This document shows positions 25,667-34,222 of a stretch of DNA of 64,000 nucleotides, one piece after another. The notes beneath the pieces were generated by a model, which searched no databases, was not told where the DNA came from, and saw only the letters and a program-made list of their open reading frames with translations. This DNA is from Streptomyces sp. IMTB 2501 (lineage in GTDB: Bacteria; Actinomycetota; Actinomycetes; Streptomycetales; Streptomycetaceae): the NCBI RefSeq assembly GCF_001953885.1, contig NZ_MQUS01000014.1, positions 1 through 64,000 on the forward strand. The letters are read 5' to 3'. The position numbers and the translations under genes were made by a program. Within the stretch, counting starts at the first letter, position 1, and each line of letters begins with the position of its first letter.

Positions 25667-27058
25667 ATGGCACCCGGCCTTCCTACCGCCATGGACCGAC
25701 CGCACTTCATCGGCATCGGCGGCGCCGGGATGTCGGGGATCGCCAAGATCCTCGCGCAGCGTGGGGCCGAGGTGGCCGGGAGCGATGCGAAGGAGTCGGC
25801 GACCGCGCAGGCGCTGCGGGCACTCGGGGTCACCGTGCACATCGGGCATGCCACGGAGCACCTCGCCGACGACGCGAGCTGTGTCGTCGTGTCGTCGGCG
25901 ATCCGCAGGGACAACCCCGAGCTGGCCCGCGCGGCCGAGCTGGGCATCCCGGTGGTGCACCGCTCCGACGCGCTGGCCGCGCTGATGGAGGGGCTGCGGC
26001 CGATCGCCGTGGCCGGTACCCACGGCAAGACCACCACCACCTCCATGCTGGCCGTCTCGCTCTCCGAGCTGGGCCTGCAGCCGTCGTACGCCATCGGCGG
26101 CGACCTGGACGCGCCCGGCTCGAACGCGCTGCACGGCGACGGCGACATCTTCGTGGCCGAGGCGGATGAATCGGACCGCAGCTTCCACAAGTACGCGCCC
26201 GAGGTCGCCATCGTCCTCAACGTCGAGCTGGACCACCACGCCAACTACGCCTCGATGGACGAGATCTACGAGTCCTTCGAGACCTTCGCCGGGAAGATCG
26301 TGCCCGGCGGCACGCTCGTCGTCTCCGCCGACCACGAGGGCGCGCGGGAGCTGACCCGGCGGCTCGCGGGCTCGGTGAGGACCGTGACGTACGGCGAGGC
26401 CGAGGACGCCGACGTGCGGGTCACGGCCGTCGTACCGCAGGGGCTGAAGAGCCGGGTCACCGCGGTGCTGGACGGGCAGGAGCTGACGTTCACCGTGTCC
26501 GTGCCGGGCCGGCACTACGCCCTCAACGCCGTCGCCGCGCTCACCGCCGGTGCCGCGCTCGGCATCCCGGCCGCGGAGCTGGCGCCCGCGCTCGCCGCCT
26601 ACACCGGGGTCAAGCGGCGCCTGCAGCTCAAGGGCGAGGCAGCCGGCGTCCAGGTGATCGACTCCTACGCCCACCACCCCACCGAGATGACCGCCGACCT
26701 GGAAGCCATGCGCGCCGCCGCCGGCGACTCCCGCATCCTCGTCGTCTTCCAGCCGCACCTGTTCTCCCGCACCCAGGAGCTGGGCAAGGAGATGGGCCAG
26801 GCGCTGGCCCTCGCCGACGCCTCGGTGGTCCTCGACATCTACCCGGCCCGCGAGGACCCGATCCCCGGCGTGACCAGCGAGCTGATCATCGAGGCCGCGC
26901 GCGCCGCCGGTGCCGACGTCACCACCGTGCACGACAAGGCCGAGAGCCCCGCGGTGATCGCGGGAATGGCGAAGCCCGGTGATCTCGTTCTCACCATGGG
27001 CGCGGGCGACGTGACCGACCTGGGCCCGCTGATCCTGGACCGCCTGTCGCAGCAGTGA
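25667..27058 (+). CDS. murC: UDP-N-acetylmuramate--L-alanine ligase MurC
   Basis: A 463-residue cytoplasmic enzyme adding L-Ala to UDP-MurNAc in peptidoglycan synthesis. HFIGIGGAGMSGIAKILA is the UDP-binding domain. The ATP loop is AVAGTHGKTTTTSMLA, with FVAEADESDRSF and VLNVELDHHANY in the central domain. The C-terminal domain includes DSYAHHPTEM and VVFQPHLFSRT. GGGGAGAAACGC precedes ATG 25667. Like other streptomycetes, it stands outside the division/cell-wall cluster. msrB follows after 14 bp and may be co-transcribed. Confidence 0.96.
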   Translation: MAPGLPTAMDRPHFIGIGGAGMSGIAKILAQRGAEVAGSDAKESATAQALRALGVTVHIGHATEHLADDASCVVVSSAIRRDNPELARAAELGIPVVHRSDALAALMEGLRPIAVAGTHGKTTTTSMLAVSLSELGLQPSYAIGGDLDAPGSNALHGDGDIFVAEADESDRSFHKYAPEVAIVLNVELDHHANYASMDEIYESFETFAGKIVPGGTLVVSADHEGARELTRRLAGSVRTVTYGEAEDADVRVTAVVPQGLKSRVTAVLDGQELTFTVSVPGRHYALNAVAALTAGAALGIPAAELAPALAAYTGVKRRLQLKGEAAGVQVIDSYAHHPTEMTADLEAMRAAAGDSRILVVFQPHLFSRTQELGKEMGQALALADASVVLDIYPAREDPIPGVTSELIIEAARAAGADVTTVHDKAESPAVIAGMAKPGDLVLTMGAGDVTDLGPLILDRLSQQ

Positions 27059-27072
27059 AGGGGCTGAGGCTC

Positions 27073-27480
27073 ATGTCGTACGACGTCGAGAAGCCGGACG
27101 AGGAGTGGCGCGCGGAGCTGAACCCGGCCGAGTACGCCGTGCTGCGCCAGGCCGCCACCGAGCCGGCCTTCACCGGTGAGTACACGGACACCAAGACCAA
27201 GGGCGTCTACTCCTGCCGCGCCTGCGGTGCCGAACTGTTCACCTCGGACACGAAGTTCGAGTCGCACTGCGGCTGGCCGTCCTTCTTCGACCCCAAGGAC
27301 ACCGACGCCGTGGAACTGGTCGACGACCGTTCCCACGGCATGGTCCGCACCGAGGTCCGCTGCGCCCGCTGCGGCTCCCACCTGGGCCATGTCTTCGCGG
27401 GCGAGGGCTATCCGACCCCGACCGACCAGCGGTACTGCATCAACTCCATCTCGCTGCGGCTGGCGCCCGACGAGGGCTGA
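27073..27480 (+). CDS. msrB: Peptide-methionine (R)-S-oxide reductase MsrB
   Basis: A 135-residue enzyme that repairs methionine-R-sulfoxide in proteins. Zinc-binding CxxC pairs are YSCRACGAEL and VRCARCGSHLG. SHCGWPSFFDP and the catalytic Cys in QRYCINSISLRL are the family hallmarks. ATG 27073 gives standard length. It follows murC by 14 bp. Confidence 0.96.
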   Translation: MSYDVEKPDEEWRAELNPAEYAVLRQAATEPAFTGEYTDTKTKGVYSCRACGAELFTSDTKFESHCGWPSFFDPKDTDAVELVDDRSHGMVRTEVRCARCGSHLGHVFAGEGYPTPTDQRYCINSISLRLAPDEG

Positions 27481-27849
27481 CCGCGCCGGGCGGCCACCCT
27501 GCGCCGATCAGTCGAGACTCCGAATCTGGCAAAAGAGATGCTGGACGGGGCCCGCTCGGTCGAAGATGAACGCCATCGGAAAGCGGAGCGGGAGAGGCGG
27601 CGGAGCGTGGGCAGGGACGGCAGCCACGATCCGGGTGCGGGGCTGCCCGCACCCCGCGCCCGCTCAGGCCACGCCCGCCCTCCGGGTCGTCGGTGCGGAC
27701 GGCACAGGGCACCTCCCCCGCACGCCCTGACCGCGCCGGACGGCACCCCGGCCACGCGGTGGGACACCCGGCCCGCACCCTCGCATGGGGCTCCCGAGGG
27801 CGCTGGGATGAATGAGGCTCGTGCCCCACTTGCTCCAGTTTGAGATTCT
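27481..27849. other. 369-bp gene-free stretch
   Basis: Between msrB and the phosphatase gene I see no supportable gene. A plus-strand frame at 27538-27843 is open but Arg/Pro-rich without family resemblance. The promoter of the phosphatase gene is expected at the right end, where composition is less GC-rich (about 27830-27850). Confidence 0.5.
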
Positions 27850-29196
27850 GTGAGGGTGTTGGGTGTGGCGCGCTGGATTCAGTCCCGTCGCAGGTCTGTG
27901 CCCGCCGACAGCGGCCACCACCGCGAGCACGGCGCCGGCCACGAGGGCTCTGCGACGTCCGCGCAGTCCGGGGATTCCGCGGATGCGGCGGAGCGTGTCC
28001 CGGCCGTCGACGAGGAGGCGGCCGGCGCGCGGCTGAGCGTGCTGCGGGACGCACTGGCCGGGATAGGCACGACCCTCGACGAGGCCGAGACCTGCGCCGA
28101 GCTGACCCGGGTGGCCGTACGGCTGGCCGGCGGCACGGCCGCCGTGATGCGCCGGACCGGCCAGACCGTCTCCGGGTACGAGGCGATCACCGGGGACCCC
28201 GACGCGCTGCCCGACGCCCGCTGGGCCGCCGCGGTGGCCCGCGAGGCGGGCGTACCGGCGCTCGGCGCGGAGCCGGAGCCCTGGCTGGAGTACGCGGCGG
28301 GTCTCCGGCCCCGGGCCGCCCTGTGCGCGCCGCTGACCAGCGGCGACGACGTGTACGGCGTCCTGGTGTGGGCGCGCTCCGGGCCGCCGCTTCGCCCCGC
28401 GGAGGGCGAGTTGCTCAGCCTGCTCGCCGAGCGCGCCGCCTCCCATGTCCGGCACGCGCGCGACTACGAGGCCGTCAATCGCACCGCCGGTGACCTGCAG
28501 CGCGCGCTGCTCTCCGAGCCCGGCCGCCCGCACCCCAACCTCGACATCGCCATCCGCTATCTGCCGGCCGGCGGCGGCGTCCTCGTCGGTGGCGACTGGT
28601 GCGAGACGGTACGGCTGCACTTCGGGCGGACCCTGCTGGTGGTCGGCGACGTCATGGGGCACGGCCTGGAGGCCGCCGTCGACATGAACGCCTACCGTTC
28701 CTCGCTGCGCTACATCGCCTCCGCCGACCTGCCCCCGCACCGGGTGCTGCGGCAGATGGACGAGATCGCCTCCAAGGAGGCCGAGCTGCGGCCCGCCACC
28801 TGTCTGCTCGCCCGGGTCGACCCGGGGCGCCACCAGGTCACGCTGGCCAGCGCGGGGCATCTGCCGCCCGTGCGGATCACCTCCGACGGTGAGGCCTCGC
28901 TGCTGTCCGTCCCCGTGGGGCCGCCGCTCGGCACGGGGCTCGGTGGCTATGACGTGGCCACACATCCGCTGGGCGCGGGGGAGACGCTGGTGCTGTTCAC
29001 CGACGGGCTGGTGGAACGCCGCGGTGAGGACATCGACCGGTCTCTGGCCCGGCTGTCCGCTGTCCGTTTCCCCGTCGAGGGCGGGCTCGAAGACGTCCTG
29101 GACACCATCCTCAGCCGGCTGGACGCACGGCACGCGGAGGACGACGTCGCCGCGCTGGCCTGCCGGCCGCACAGCCGACAGGGCGTCTCGCCGTAG
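27850..29196 (+). CDS. SpoIIE-type PP2C phosphatase with GAF-like sensor region
   Basis: A 448-residue cytoplasmic protein. Residues about 60-205 look like a GAF sensor domain (LSVLRDALAGIGTTLDEAETC to LLAERAASHVRHA). Residues 215-440 are a SpoIIE-type Ser/Thr phosphatase with metal-binding Asp in GGDWCETVRL, VVGDVMGHGLEAA and LVLFTDGLVERRGEDID. Such proteins dephosphorylate anti-sigma-factor antagonists in streptomycetes, where they are very numerous. No kinase or antagonist gene is adjacent. The GTG at 27850 gives a variable 58-residue N-terminus. Confidence 0.9.
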   Translation: MRVLGVARWIQSRRRSVPADSGHHREHGAGHEGSATSAQSGDSADAAERVPAVDEEAAGARLSVLRDALAGIGTTLDEAETCAELTRVAVRLAGGTAAVMRRTGQTVSGYEAITGDPDALPDARWAAAVAREAGVPALGAEPEPWLEYAAGLRPRAALCAPLTSGDDVYGVLVWARSGPPLRPAEGELLSLLAERAASHVRHARDYEAVNRTAGDLQRALLSEPGRPHPNLDIAIRYLPAGGGVLVGGDWCETVRLHFGRTLLVVGDVMGHGLEAAVDMNAYRSSLRYIASADLPPHRVLRQMDEIASKEAELRPATCLLARVDPGRHQVTLASAGHLPPVRITSDGEASLLSVPVGPPLGTGLGGYDVATHPLGAGETLVLFTDGLVERRGEDIDRSLARLSAVRFPVEGGLEDVLDTILSRLDARHAEDDVAALACRPHSRQGVSP

Positions 29197-29225
29197 GGGG
29201 CGCCGGAGGTCTGCCGGGTACTCAT

Positions 29226-29291
29226 CGGCGGGTGGTCGCTCGCGCCCACGCGGCGGAGCCGCATATCGACATAGCCCCCGCTCCCCTCAGG
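29226..29291. repeat. Dispersed intergenic repeat, copy C
   Basis: Located between the converging phosphatase and sensor kinase genes. The minus strand carries TATGCGGCTCCGCCGCG, matching copy A, beside a CTGAGGGGAGCGGGGG block related to copies B and D. Confidence 0.5.
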
Positions 29292-30711
29292 TTGGCAGCC
29301 ATACCGTAAACAACGTCATGCCGTCCTCCCGGTCCAGCCGTAGTGTGCCGCCGTGTGCCTCCGTCAAGGCCCTCGCCACCGACAGCCCCAGACCACTGCC
29401 GCCCCGGTCTCGGCTGCGGGCCTTGTCCACGCGGGAGAAGCGGTCGAAGATCCGGTCGCGGTCGGTGTCCGGGATCCCGGGCCCGGCGTCGGATACCCGT
29501 ACGCACACGCCGGCGGCATCGGCCGAGACCGTCAGGGAGACCTCTGTGCCGGGCGGGGTGTGTACGGCCGCGTTGGTGAGCAGGTTGTCCAGGACCTGGC
29601 GGATGCGCACCGGGTCCAGGCACAGCCGCAGAGGCCCGGTGCCGGTGTCCACGGTCAGCGGGTGGCCGGGGTGGCCCGCGCGGAAGGCGTCCGCGGCCTC
29701 GCGCACCAGCTCCGTCAGATCGGTGTCGGCACACCGCAGCGGTGTCTCGACCTCGGCCGCGTCCAGCCGGGCGAGCAGCAGCAGATCGTCCAGGAGGACG
29801 CCCATCCGGGCGGCCTCGGCGCGCAGCCGGGAAAGATGGCGGTCGCGTTCGGCGGGTTCGTTGGCGGCCGCGTACTGGAACAGGTCGGCGTAGCCGCGCA
29901 CCGACATCAGCGGGGTGCGCAGTTCGTGGGAGGCGTCCGCCACGAACCGGCGCAGCCGCCGTTCGGCCTCCGCGCGCACCGCGAGGGAGTCGTCGATGTG
30001 CTCCAGCATGGTGTTGAAGGCCGTGCGCAGTTCCTCGACCTCCGGGCCGCCGCCCTTGCGGTCGGCGCGCAGCGGCAGCCGGGCCGCCGGGTCGGTCAGA
30101 TCGTGCGAGGCGATCCCGTGGGCGGTGTGCGCCATGTCGCTGAGCGGTTTCAGACCCCGGCGCAGCATCCTGCGGCCGATGACCACGAACGCCAGCAGGG
30201 CCAGCGCGAACGCCACCACCTGGACGGTGATCAGCTGCCGCACGGTCGCCTCGACGTCCGCCATGGGCGCCGCGCTCACCAGGACCACGCCCGGCTCCAC
30301 CTCGCAGGCGCGCAGCCGGTAGGTGCCCTCGCCGGCGATGTCCACGGTGCGGAACAGCTCCGTCGAGGAGCGGGCGCGGGTCTCGGCGAGCGCGGTGAGC
30401 GGGGCGGTGTCGGCGGGCACGTCCGCGGGGGTGCGCAGGCGTGCCGAGCCGCCCGAGACGTCGTAGACAGCCGTGTACCAGCCGTAGTACGGCTGCCGTT
30501 TGACCGTGCCGTGCGCCGAGGCGTCCTTGGTCTGCACGATCTGCACCAGCCGCAGCTGATCGCCGAGCTGCCGTTCCAGATAGCCGCGCATGTACGTGGT
30601 CAGAGCCGTGCCCACCACCGCGAACACCACCAGGGCCAGCGCGCCGAGGCCGAGCGCGAGCCGGGTGCCGAGCCGGAGTCCGCCGTACGTGCGACGCGGC
30701 CGCGCGATCAC
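29287..30711 (-). CDS. Two-component sensor histidine kinase
   Basis: A 474-residue membrane kinase. TM1 is about 17-38 (LGLGALALVVFAVVGTALT). An extracytoplasmic sensor of about 120 residues precedes TM2 (LITVQVVAFALALLAFVVIG), then HAMP. The phospho-acceptor His is in RFVADASHELRTPLMSV. ATPase boxes are DNLLTNAAVHTPPG (N), VSDAGPGIPDTD (G1) and RGGSGLGLSVARAL (G2). The GTG start overlaps the stop of the response regulator gene (GTGA), so the two are coupled. The divergent redox genes suggest it senses envelope redox state or iron; that is inference. Confidence 0.95.
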   Translation of the reverse strand: MIARPRRTYGGLRLGTRLALGLGALALVVFAVVGTALTTYMRGYLERQLGDQLRLVQIVQTKDASAHGTVKRQPYYGWYTAVYDVSGGSARLRTPADVPADTAPLTALAETRARSSTELFRTVDIAGEGTYRLRACEVEPGVVLVSAAPMADVEATVRQLITVQVVAFALALLAFVVIGRRMLRRGLKPLSDMAHTAHGIASHDLTDPAARLPLRADRKGGGPEVEELRTAFNTMLEHIDDSLAVRAEAERRLRRFVADASHELRTPLMSVRGYADLFQYAAANEPAERDRHLSRLRAEAARMGVLLDDLLLLARLDAAEVETPLRCADTDLTELVREAADAFRAGHPGHPLTVDTGTGPLRLCLDPVRIRQVLDNLLTNAAVHTPPGTEVSLTVSADAAGVCVRVSDAGPGIPDTDRDRIFDRFSRVDKARSRDRGGSGLGLSVARALTEAHGGTLRLDREDGMTLFTVWLPT

Positions 30712-31400
30712 CTGGCCGCCTGCCGCACCACGTACCCGAATCCGCGCACGGTGTGGATCAGCGGCTCCTCGTCCGGCCGGTCCAGCTTGCGGCGCAGCCG
30801 GCTGACCACCAGCTCCACCACGTTCGAGCGGCCGCCGAAGCCGTACTCCCAGACATGGTCGAGGATCTGCGCCTTGGTGAGCACCGACGGCGACCTGAGC
30901 ATCAGATGGCGCAGCACCTCGAACTCGGTCGGGGTGAGCGCTAGCAGCCGCTCGCCGCGCCGCACCTCGCGGGTGTCCTCGTCCAGTGTCAGCTCGGCGA
31001 CCCGCACCACGGACCGCTGGAAGTCGGGCCCGGAGCTGCGCCGCAGCACCGTGCGCAGCCGGGCCATCAGCTCCTCCACCGCGAACGGCTTGACCAGATA
31101 GTCGTCCCCGCCCCGGGTCAGGCCCGCGACCCGGTCGGCGACGCCGTCGCGTGCAGTGAGGAACACGACCGGCACCATCGTCCCCGAGCGGCGCAGTCGG
31201 TCCAGGACGCCGAAACCGTCCACGTCCGGCAGCATCAGGTCAAGGACCACGATGTCCGGGCCGAACTCGGCGGCCCGGCGCAGTGCCTCCTCGCCCGAGT
31301 AGGCGGCGTGCGCCTCCCAGCCCTCGTACCGGGCGACCGTGGCCACCAGGTCGGCGATCGGCGGGTCGTCGTCCACGACCAGCAGGCGTACTTTCTCCAC
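30708..31400 (-). CDS. OmpR-family response regulator
   Basis: A 230-residue regulator. The receiver shows VDDDPPIADL, the phospho-acceptor Asp in DIVVLDLMLPDVDG, and FLTARD and LVKPFAVEEL. The C-terminal winged helix includes LTPTEFEVLRHLM and ILDHVWEYGFGGRSNVVELVVSRLRRKL. GTG 31400 is preceded by GGATGGGCGG. It is 150 bp divergent from the flavocytochrome gene and is probably its regulator, with its partner kinase immediately downstream. Confidence 0.94.
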   Translation of the reverse strand: MEKVRLLVVDDDPPIADLVATVARYEGWEAHAAYSGEEALRRAAEFGPDIVVLDLMLPDVDGFGVLDRLRRSGTMVPVVFLTARDGVADRVAGLTRGGDDYLVKPFAVEELMARLRTVLRRSSGPDFQRSVVRVAELTLDEDTREVRRGERLLALTPTEFEVLRHLMLRSPSVLTKAQILDHVWEYGFGGRSNVVELVVSRLRRKLDRPDEEPLIHTVRGFGYVVRQAAR

Positions 31401-31550
31401 CCGCCCATCCTGCGCCACCCGTTCGGACCCGTCCGGGCTGCCTGCCCCCACCGGCCCTATCGATACTCAAGTGAAAGTTGTCCGACAGGAGAACGACAGC
31501 AATCGCGCGCGAAGCTCGTCACCCAGGACCCGATCAAGGAGCTGCCGTCC

Positions 31551-32888
31551 GTGACGACCCTCCAGACCCGTCCCGCACCCACCAAGGCGATACGCCCCCG
31601 CGTCGTGGCCCGTACCGGCCTGTACGCCCTGCTCGCCGCCAACGCGGCGGTGGTCGCCTGGTTCTTCGTCCAGGCCGGCTTCGCCTCGAACCCACTGATC
31701 GTGCTCGGCCGCCTCGCCGGCCTGTACGGCGCCCTCCTCATGGCCTTCCAGCTGCTGCTGGTGGCCCGGCTGTCCTGGCTGGACCGCCGGATCGGCATGG
31801 ACCGGCTGACCTCCTGGCACCGCCGTACCGGCTTCGGCATCCTGTGGACCCTGCTCACGCACGCCGTGTTCATCACCTTCGGCTACGCCGACGCGTCCTC
31901 GATGGACCCGGTGAACCAGCTGGTGAACCTCGCCGAGACCACCGAGGGCGTGCTGCGCGCCATCGTCGCGCTCGCGCTGATCGTCGTGGTCGGCGCCGTC
32001 TCGGGCCGCTGGGCCCGGCGCCGGCTGGCCTACGAGACCTGGCACTTCATCCATCTGTACACCTATGTCGCCGTGGTCCTCGCCTTCACGCACCAGGTCG
32101 CGGTCGGTACGACCTTCACCTCGTCGCCGGCCGCGACGACGTACTGGTACACGGTGTGGGGCGTGGCCCTCGGCGCGGTGGTGCTGGGCCGGATGGTGCT
32201 GCCGCTGTGGCGGAACCTGCGACACCGGTTGCGCGTGTCGGCGGTCGTGCCCGAGTCCGACGACGTCGTCTCCGTCTATGTCACCGGCCGCGACCTGGAC
32301 CGGCTGCCCGCCCAGGCCGGTCAGTTCTTCCTCTGGCGGTTCCTCACCCGGGACCGCTGGTGGCAGGCCAACCCGTTCTCCCTGTCGGCCGCCCCCGACG
32401 GCCGCACCCTGCGTCTCACCGCCAAGGCGGTCGGCGCGGGCAGCGCCGCCCTGCGGCACATCAAGCCGGGCACCCGCGTCTTCGCCGAGGGCCCCTACGG
32501 CGCCTTCACCACCCTGCACCGCACCCGCCCGGAGTCCGTGCTGATCGCCGGCGGCGTCGGCGTCACTCCGATCCGGGCACTGCTGGAGGACCTGGCGGGC
32601 CACGCCGTGGTCATCTACCGCGTGTCCAGCGACCGCGACGCCGTCCTCTACGACGAGCTGTGCGACCTCGCCCTCACCAAGGGAGCCGAGCTGCACCTGG
32701 TGACCGGACCGATCGTCCCCGACAAGCTGGCCCCGCGCGAACTGGCCCGGCTGGTCCCGGACATCGGCGACCGGGACGTCTTCCTGTGCGGGCCGCCCGG
32801 GATGATGACCGCCGTGCTGCGCAGCCTGGGCGACCTGGGCGTGCCCAAGCGGCAGATCCACTTCGAGCGCTTCAGCCTCGCGGGCTGA
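31551..32888 (+). CDS. Ferric-reductase-like flavocytochrome (membrane ferredoxin reductase)
   Basis: A 445-residue protein. The N-terminal half has about six membrane helices with paired His (SWHRRTGFGILWTLLTHAVF and ETWHFIHLYTYVAVVLAFTHQ) expected to bind two b-type hemes. The C-terminal half is an FAD/NAD(P)H reductase: QFFLWRFLTRDRWWQANPFSLSA (FAD), LIAGGVGVTPIRALLEDL (NAD(P)) and VFLCGPPGMMTAVL. It moves electrons from cytosolic NAD(P)H across the membrane. AAGGAG lies nine bases before GTG 31551. The flavinylated protein and ApbE encoded directly downstream are likely partners. Confidence 0.92.
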   Translation: MTTLQTRPAPTKAIRPRVVARTGLYALLAANAAVVAWFFVQAGFASNPLIVLGRLAGLYGALLMAFQLLLVARLSWLDRRIGMDRLTSWHRRTGFGILWTLLTHAVFITFGYADASSMDPVNQLVNLAETTEGVLRAIVALALIVVVGAVSGRWARRRLAYETWHFIHLYTYVAVVLAFTHQVAVGTTFTSSPAATTYWYTVWGVALGAVVLGRMVLPLWRNLRHRLRVSAVVPESDDVVSVYVTGRDLDRLPAQAGQFFLWRFLTRDRWWQANPFSLSAAPDGRTLRLTAKAVGAGSAALRHIKPGTRVFAEGPYGAFTTLHRTRPESVLIAGGVGVTPIRALLEDLAGHAVVIYRVSSDRDAVLYDELCDLALTKGAELHLVTGPIVPDKLAPRELARLVPDIGDRDVFLCGPPGMMTAVLRSLGDLGVPKRQIHFERFSLAG

Positions 32889-32903
32889 GAGAGGCGTCCC
32901 ACC

Positions 32904-33368
32904 GTGAAGCGAGCCATTCCCGTCTTCCTCCTCACCGTCGCGGGTCTGATCCCGGTCTGGCGCTACCAGCCTTCGACCGGGGCCGCCGACGTCGCCCAGC
33001 CCGCGTCGACGCCGACGTCCGTGCCGTCCCCCACCTCGTCGTCCTCTTCGGCCTCGTCCTCCTCGTCGCCGTCGTCGCCGTCGTCACCGTCGTCGCCCTC
33101 TGCGGCGTCCAAGGTCGTCCCCGGCACCGCGGTGGACACCGTGAAGGGCGTCTTCCAGGTGGAGGTGACCTTCCTGGGCGACCGGATCGCGTCCGTGCGG
33201 ATGCTGCAGGCGCCGCACCACCCGCAGACCAAGTGGGCCGTACCGGTGCTGATCACGGAGACGCTGAAGGCGCAGAGCGCCCACATCGACTCGGTGTCCG
33301 GGGCCACGATCACGAGCGGGGGATACAGGGAGTCCCTCCAGGCCGCAATCGACGCCAAGGCCTCCTGA
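32904..33368 (+). CDS. Membrane-anchored FMN-binding-domain protein (covalent flavin carrier)
   Basis: A 154-residue protein. The N-terminal signal anchor (AIPVFLLTVAGLIPVW) is followed by a Ser/Pro low-complexity linker (about 35-68). The FMN_bind domain (70-154) ends with DSVSGATITSGGYRESL, whose SGATxT matches the flavinylation motif in which ApbE links FMN to the Thr. It lies 15 bp after the reductase and 1 bp before apbE, which supports a carrier role outside the membrane receiving electrons from the reductase. It is shorter than most carriers, with a single site. Confidence 0.9.
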   Translation: MKRAIPVFLLTVAGLIPVWRYQPSTGAADVAQPASTPTSVPSPTSSSSSASSSSSPSSPSSPSSPSAASKVVPGTAVDTVKGVFQVEVTFLGDRIASVRMLQAPHHPQTKWAVPVLITETLKAQSAHIDSVSGATITSGGYRESLQAAIDAKAS

Positions 33369-33369
33369 C

Positions 33370-34101
33370 GTGCGGCGTGTCGAACACGTCATGGGGTTCC
33401 CCGTCTCGCTGCGAGTCGACGACGAGGGCGGCTCCGAAGGCGACTTCGAGGCGGCCGCGGACGCCGTCTTCGCCTGGCTGCGCGAAGTCGACGCCCGCTT
33501 CAGCCCGTTCAAGCCCGACAGCGAGGTGTCCCGCTACGGCCGCGGCGAGGTGGCGGACGGCGAGCCGAGCGCGGATCTGACAGAGGTGCTCGGCCTCTGC
33601 GCGGACCTGCGCGGCGCGACCGGCGGCGCCTTCGACGTCCGGCTGCCCGGCCGGGGCTTCGATCCGTGCGCGGTGGTCAAGGGCTGGTCGGTGCAGCGGG
33701 CGGCCGCACTGCTGACGGCCGCAGGGGCGCGCAGGTTCTGTCTCAACGCCGGTGGTGACGTGGTCGTCTCCGGCGGGCCGTGGCGGGTCGGGATACGTCA
33801 TCCCGAACAGGCCGACCGGGTCTGTGCCGTGCTGGCGGTCACCGACGGGGCGGTGGCGACGTCCGGGCGGTACGAGCGCGGCGATCACATCATCGACGGC
33901 CGCACCGGACGCCCCGCGACCGGGCTGCTCAGCCTCACCGTGGTGGCCCCGACCCTGACCGAGGCGGACGCGACCGCCACTGCCGCCTTCGCCCTGGGCC
34001 CGGACGGCCCGGCGTGGGCCGCCGGCCGCACCGGCTGCGAGATCTTCGCGATCGACACCACACACCGAGTACTCCGCACACCGGGACTGCCGGTGGCCTA
34101 G
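33370..34101 (+). CDS. apbE: FAD:protein FMN transferase ApbE
   Basis: A 243-residue transferase that attaches FMN from FAD to a Thr/Ser of target proteins. GGAFDVRLPGRGFDPCAVVKGWSV, RFCLNAGGDVVVSGG and VATSGRYERGDHIIDGRTGRP are the family motifs, including metal-binding Asp. No signal peptide is visible, unlike many periplasmic ApbE proteins; the target domain presumably meets it before or during export, or the start is further upstream. GTG 33370 begins one base after the stop of the FMN-binding gene, so translation is coupled and that protein is the obvious substrate. Confidence 0.92.
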   Translation: MRRVEHVMGFPVSLRVDDEGGSEGDFEAAADAVFAWLREVDARFSPFKPDSEVSRYGRGEVADGEPSADLTEVLGLCADLRGATGGAFDVRLPGRGFDPCAVVKGWSVQRAAALLTAAGARRFCLNAGGDVVVSGGPWRVGIRHPEQADRVCAVLAVTDGAVATSGRYERGDHIIDGRTGRPATGLLSLTVVAPTLTEADATATAAFALGPDGPAWAAGRTGCEIFAIDTTHRVLRTPGLPVA

Positions 34102-34222
34102 CCATTCACCCGCCAAAACGCTGAAACACTCGCGGTCTAGACTCTCCCCGCAGCGGCCTGCGCACCGACGACTTGGCCGAAGACGGGCGGAAATCAGCCA
34201 AACCCGAAGGGTATTCGGCGTT

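Noticed and set aside
27538..27843. Plus-strand frame of about 100 residues before the phosphatase gene
   Set aside because: Arg/Pro-rich, lacks a good ribosome site and has no recognised motif.
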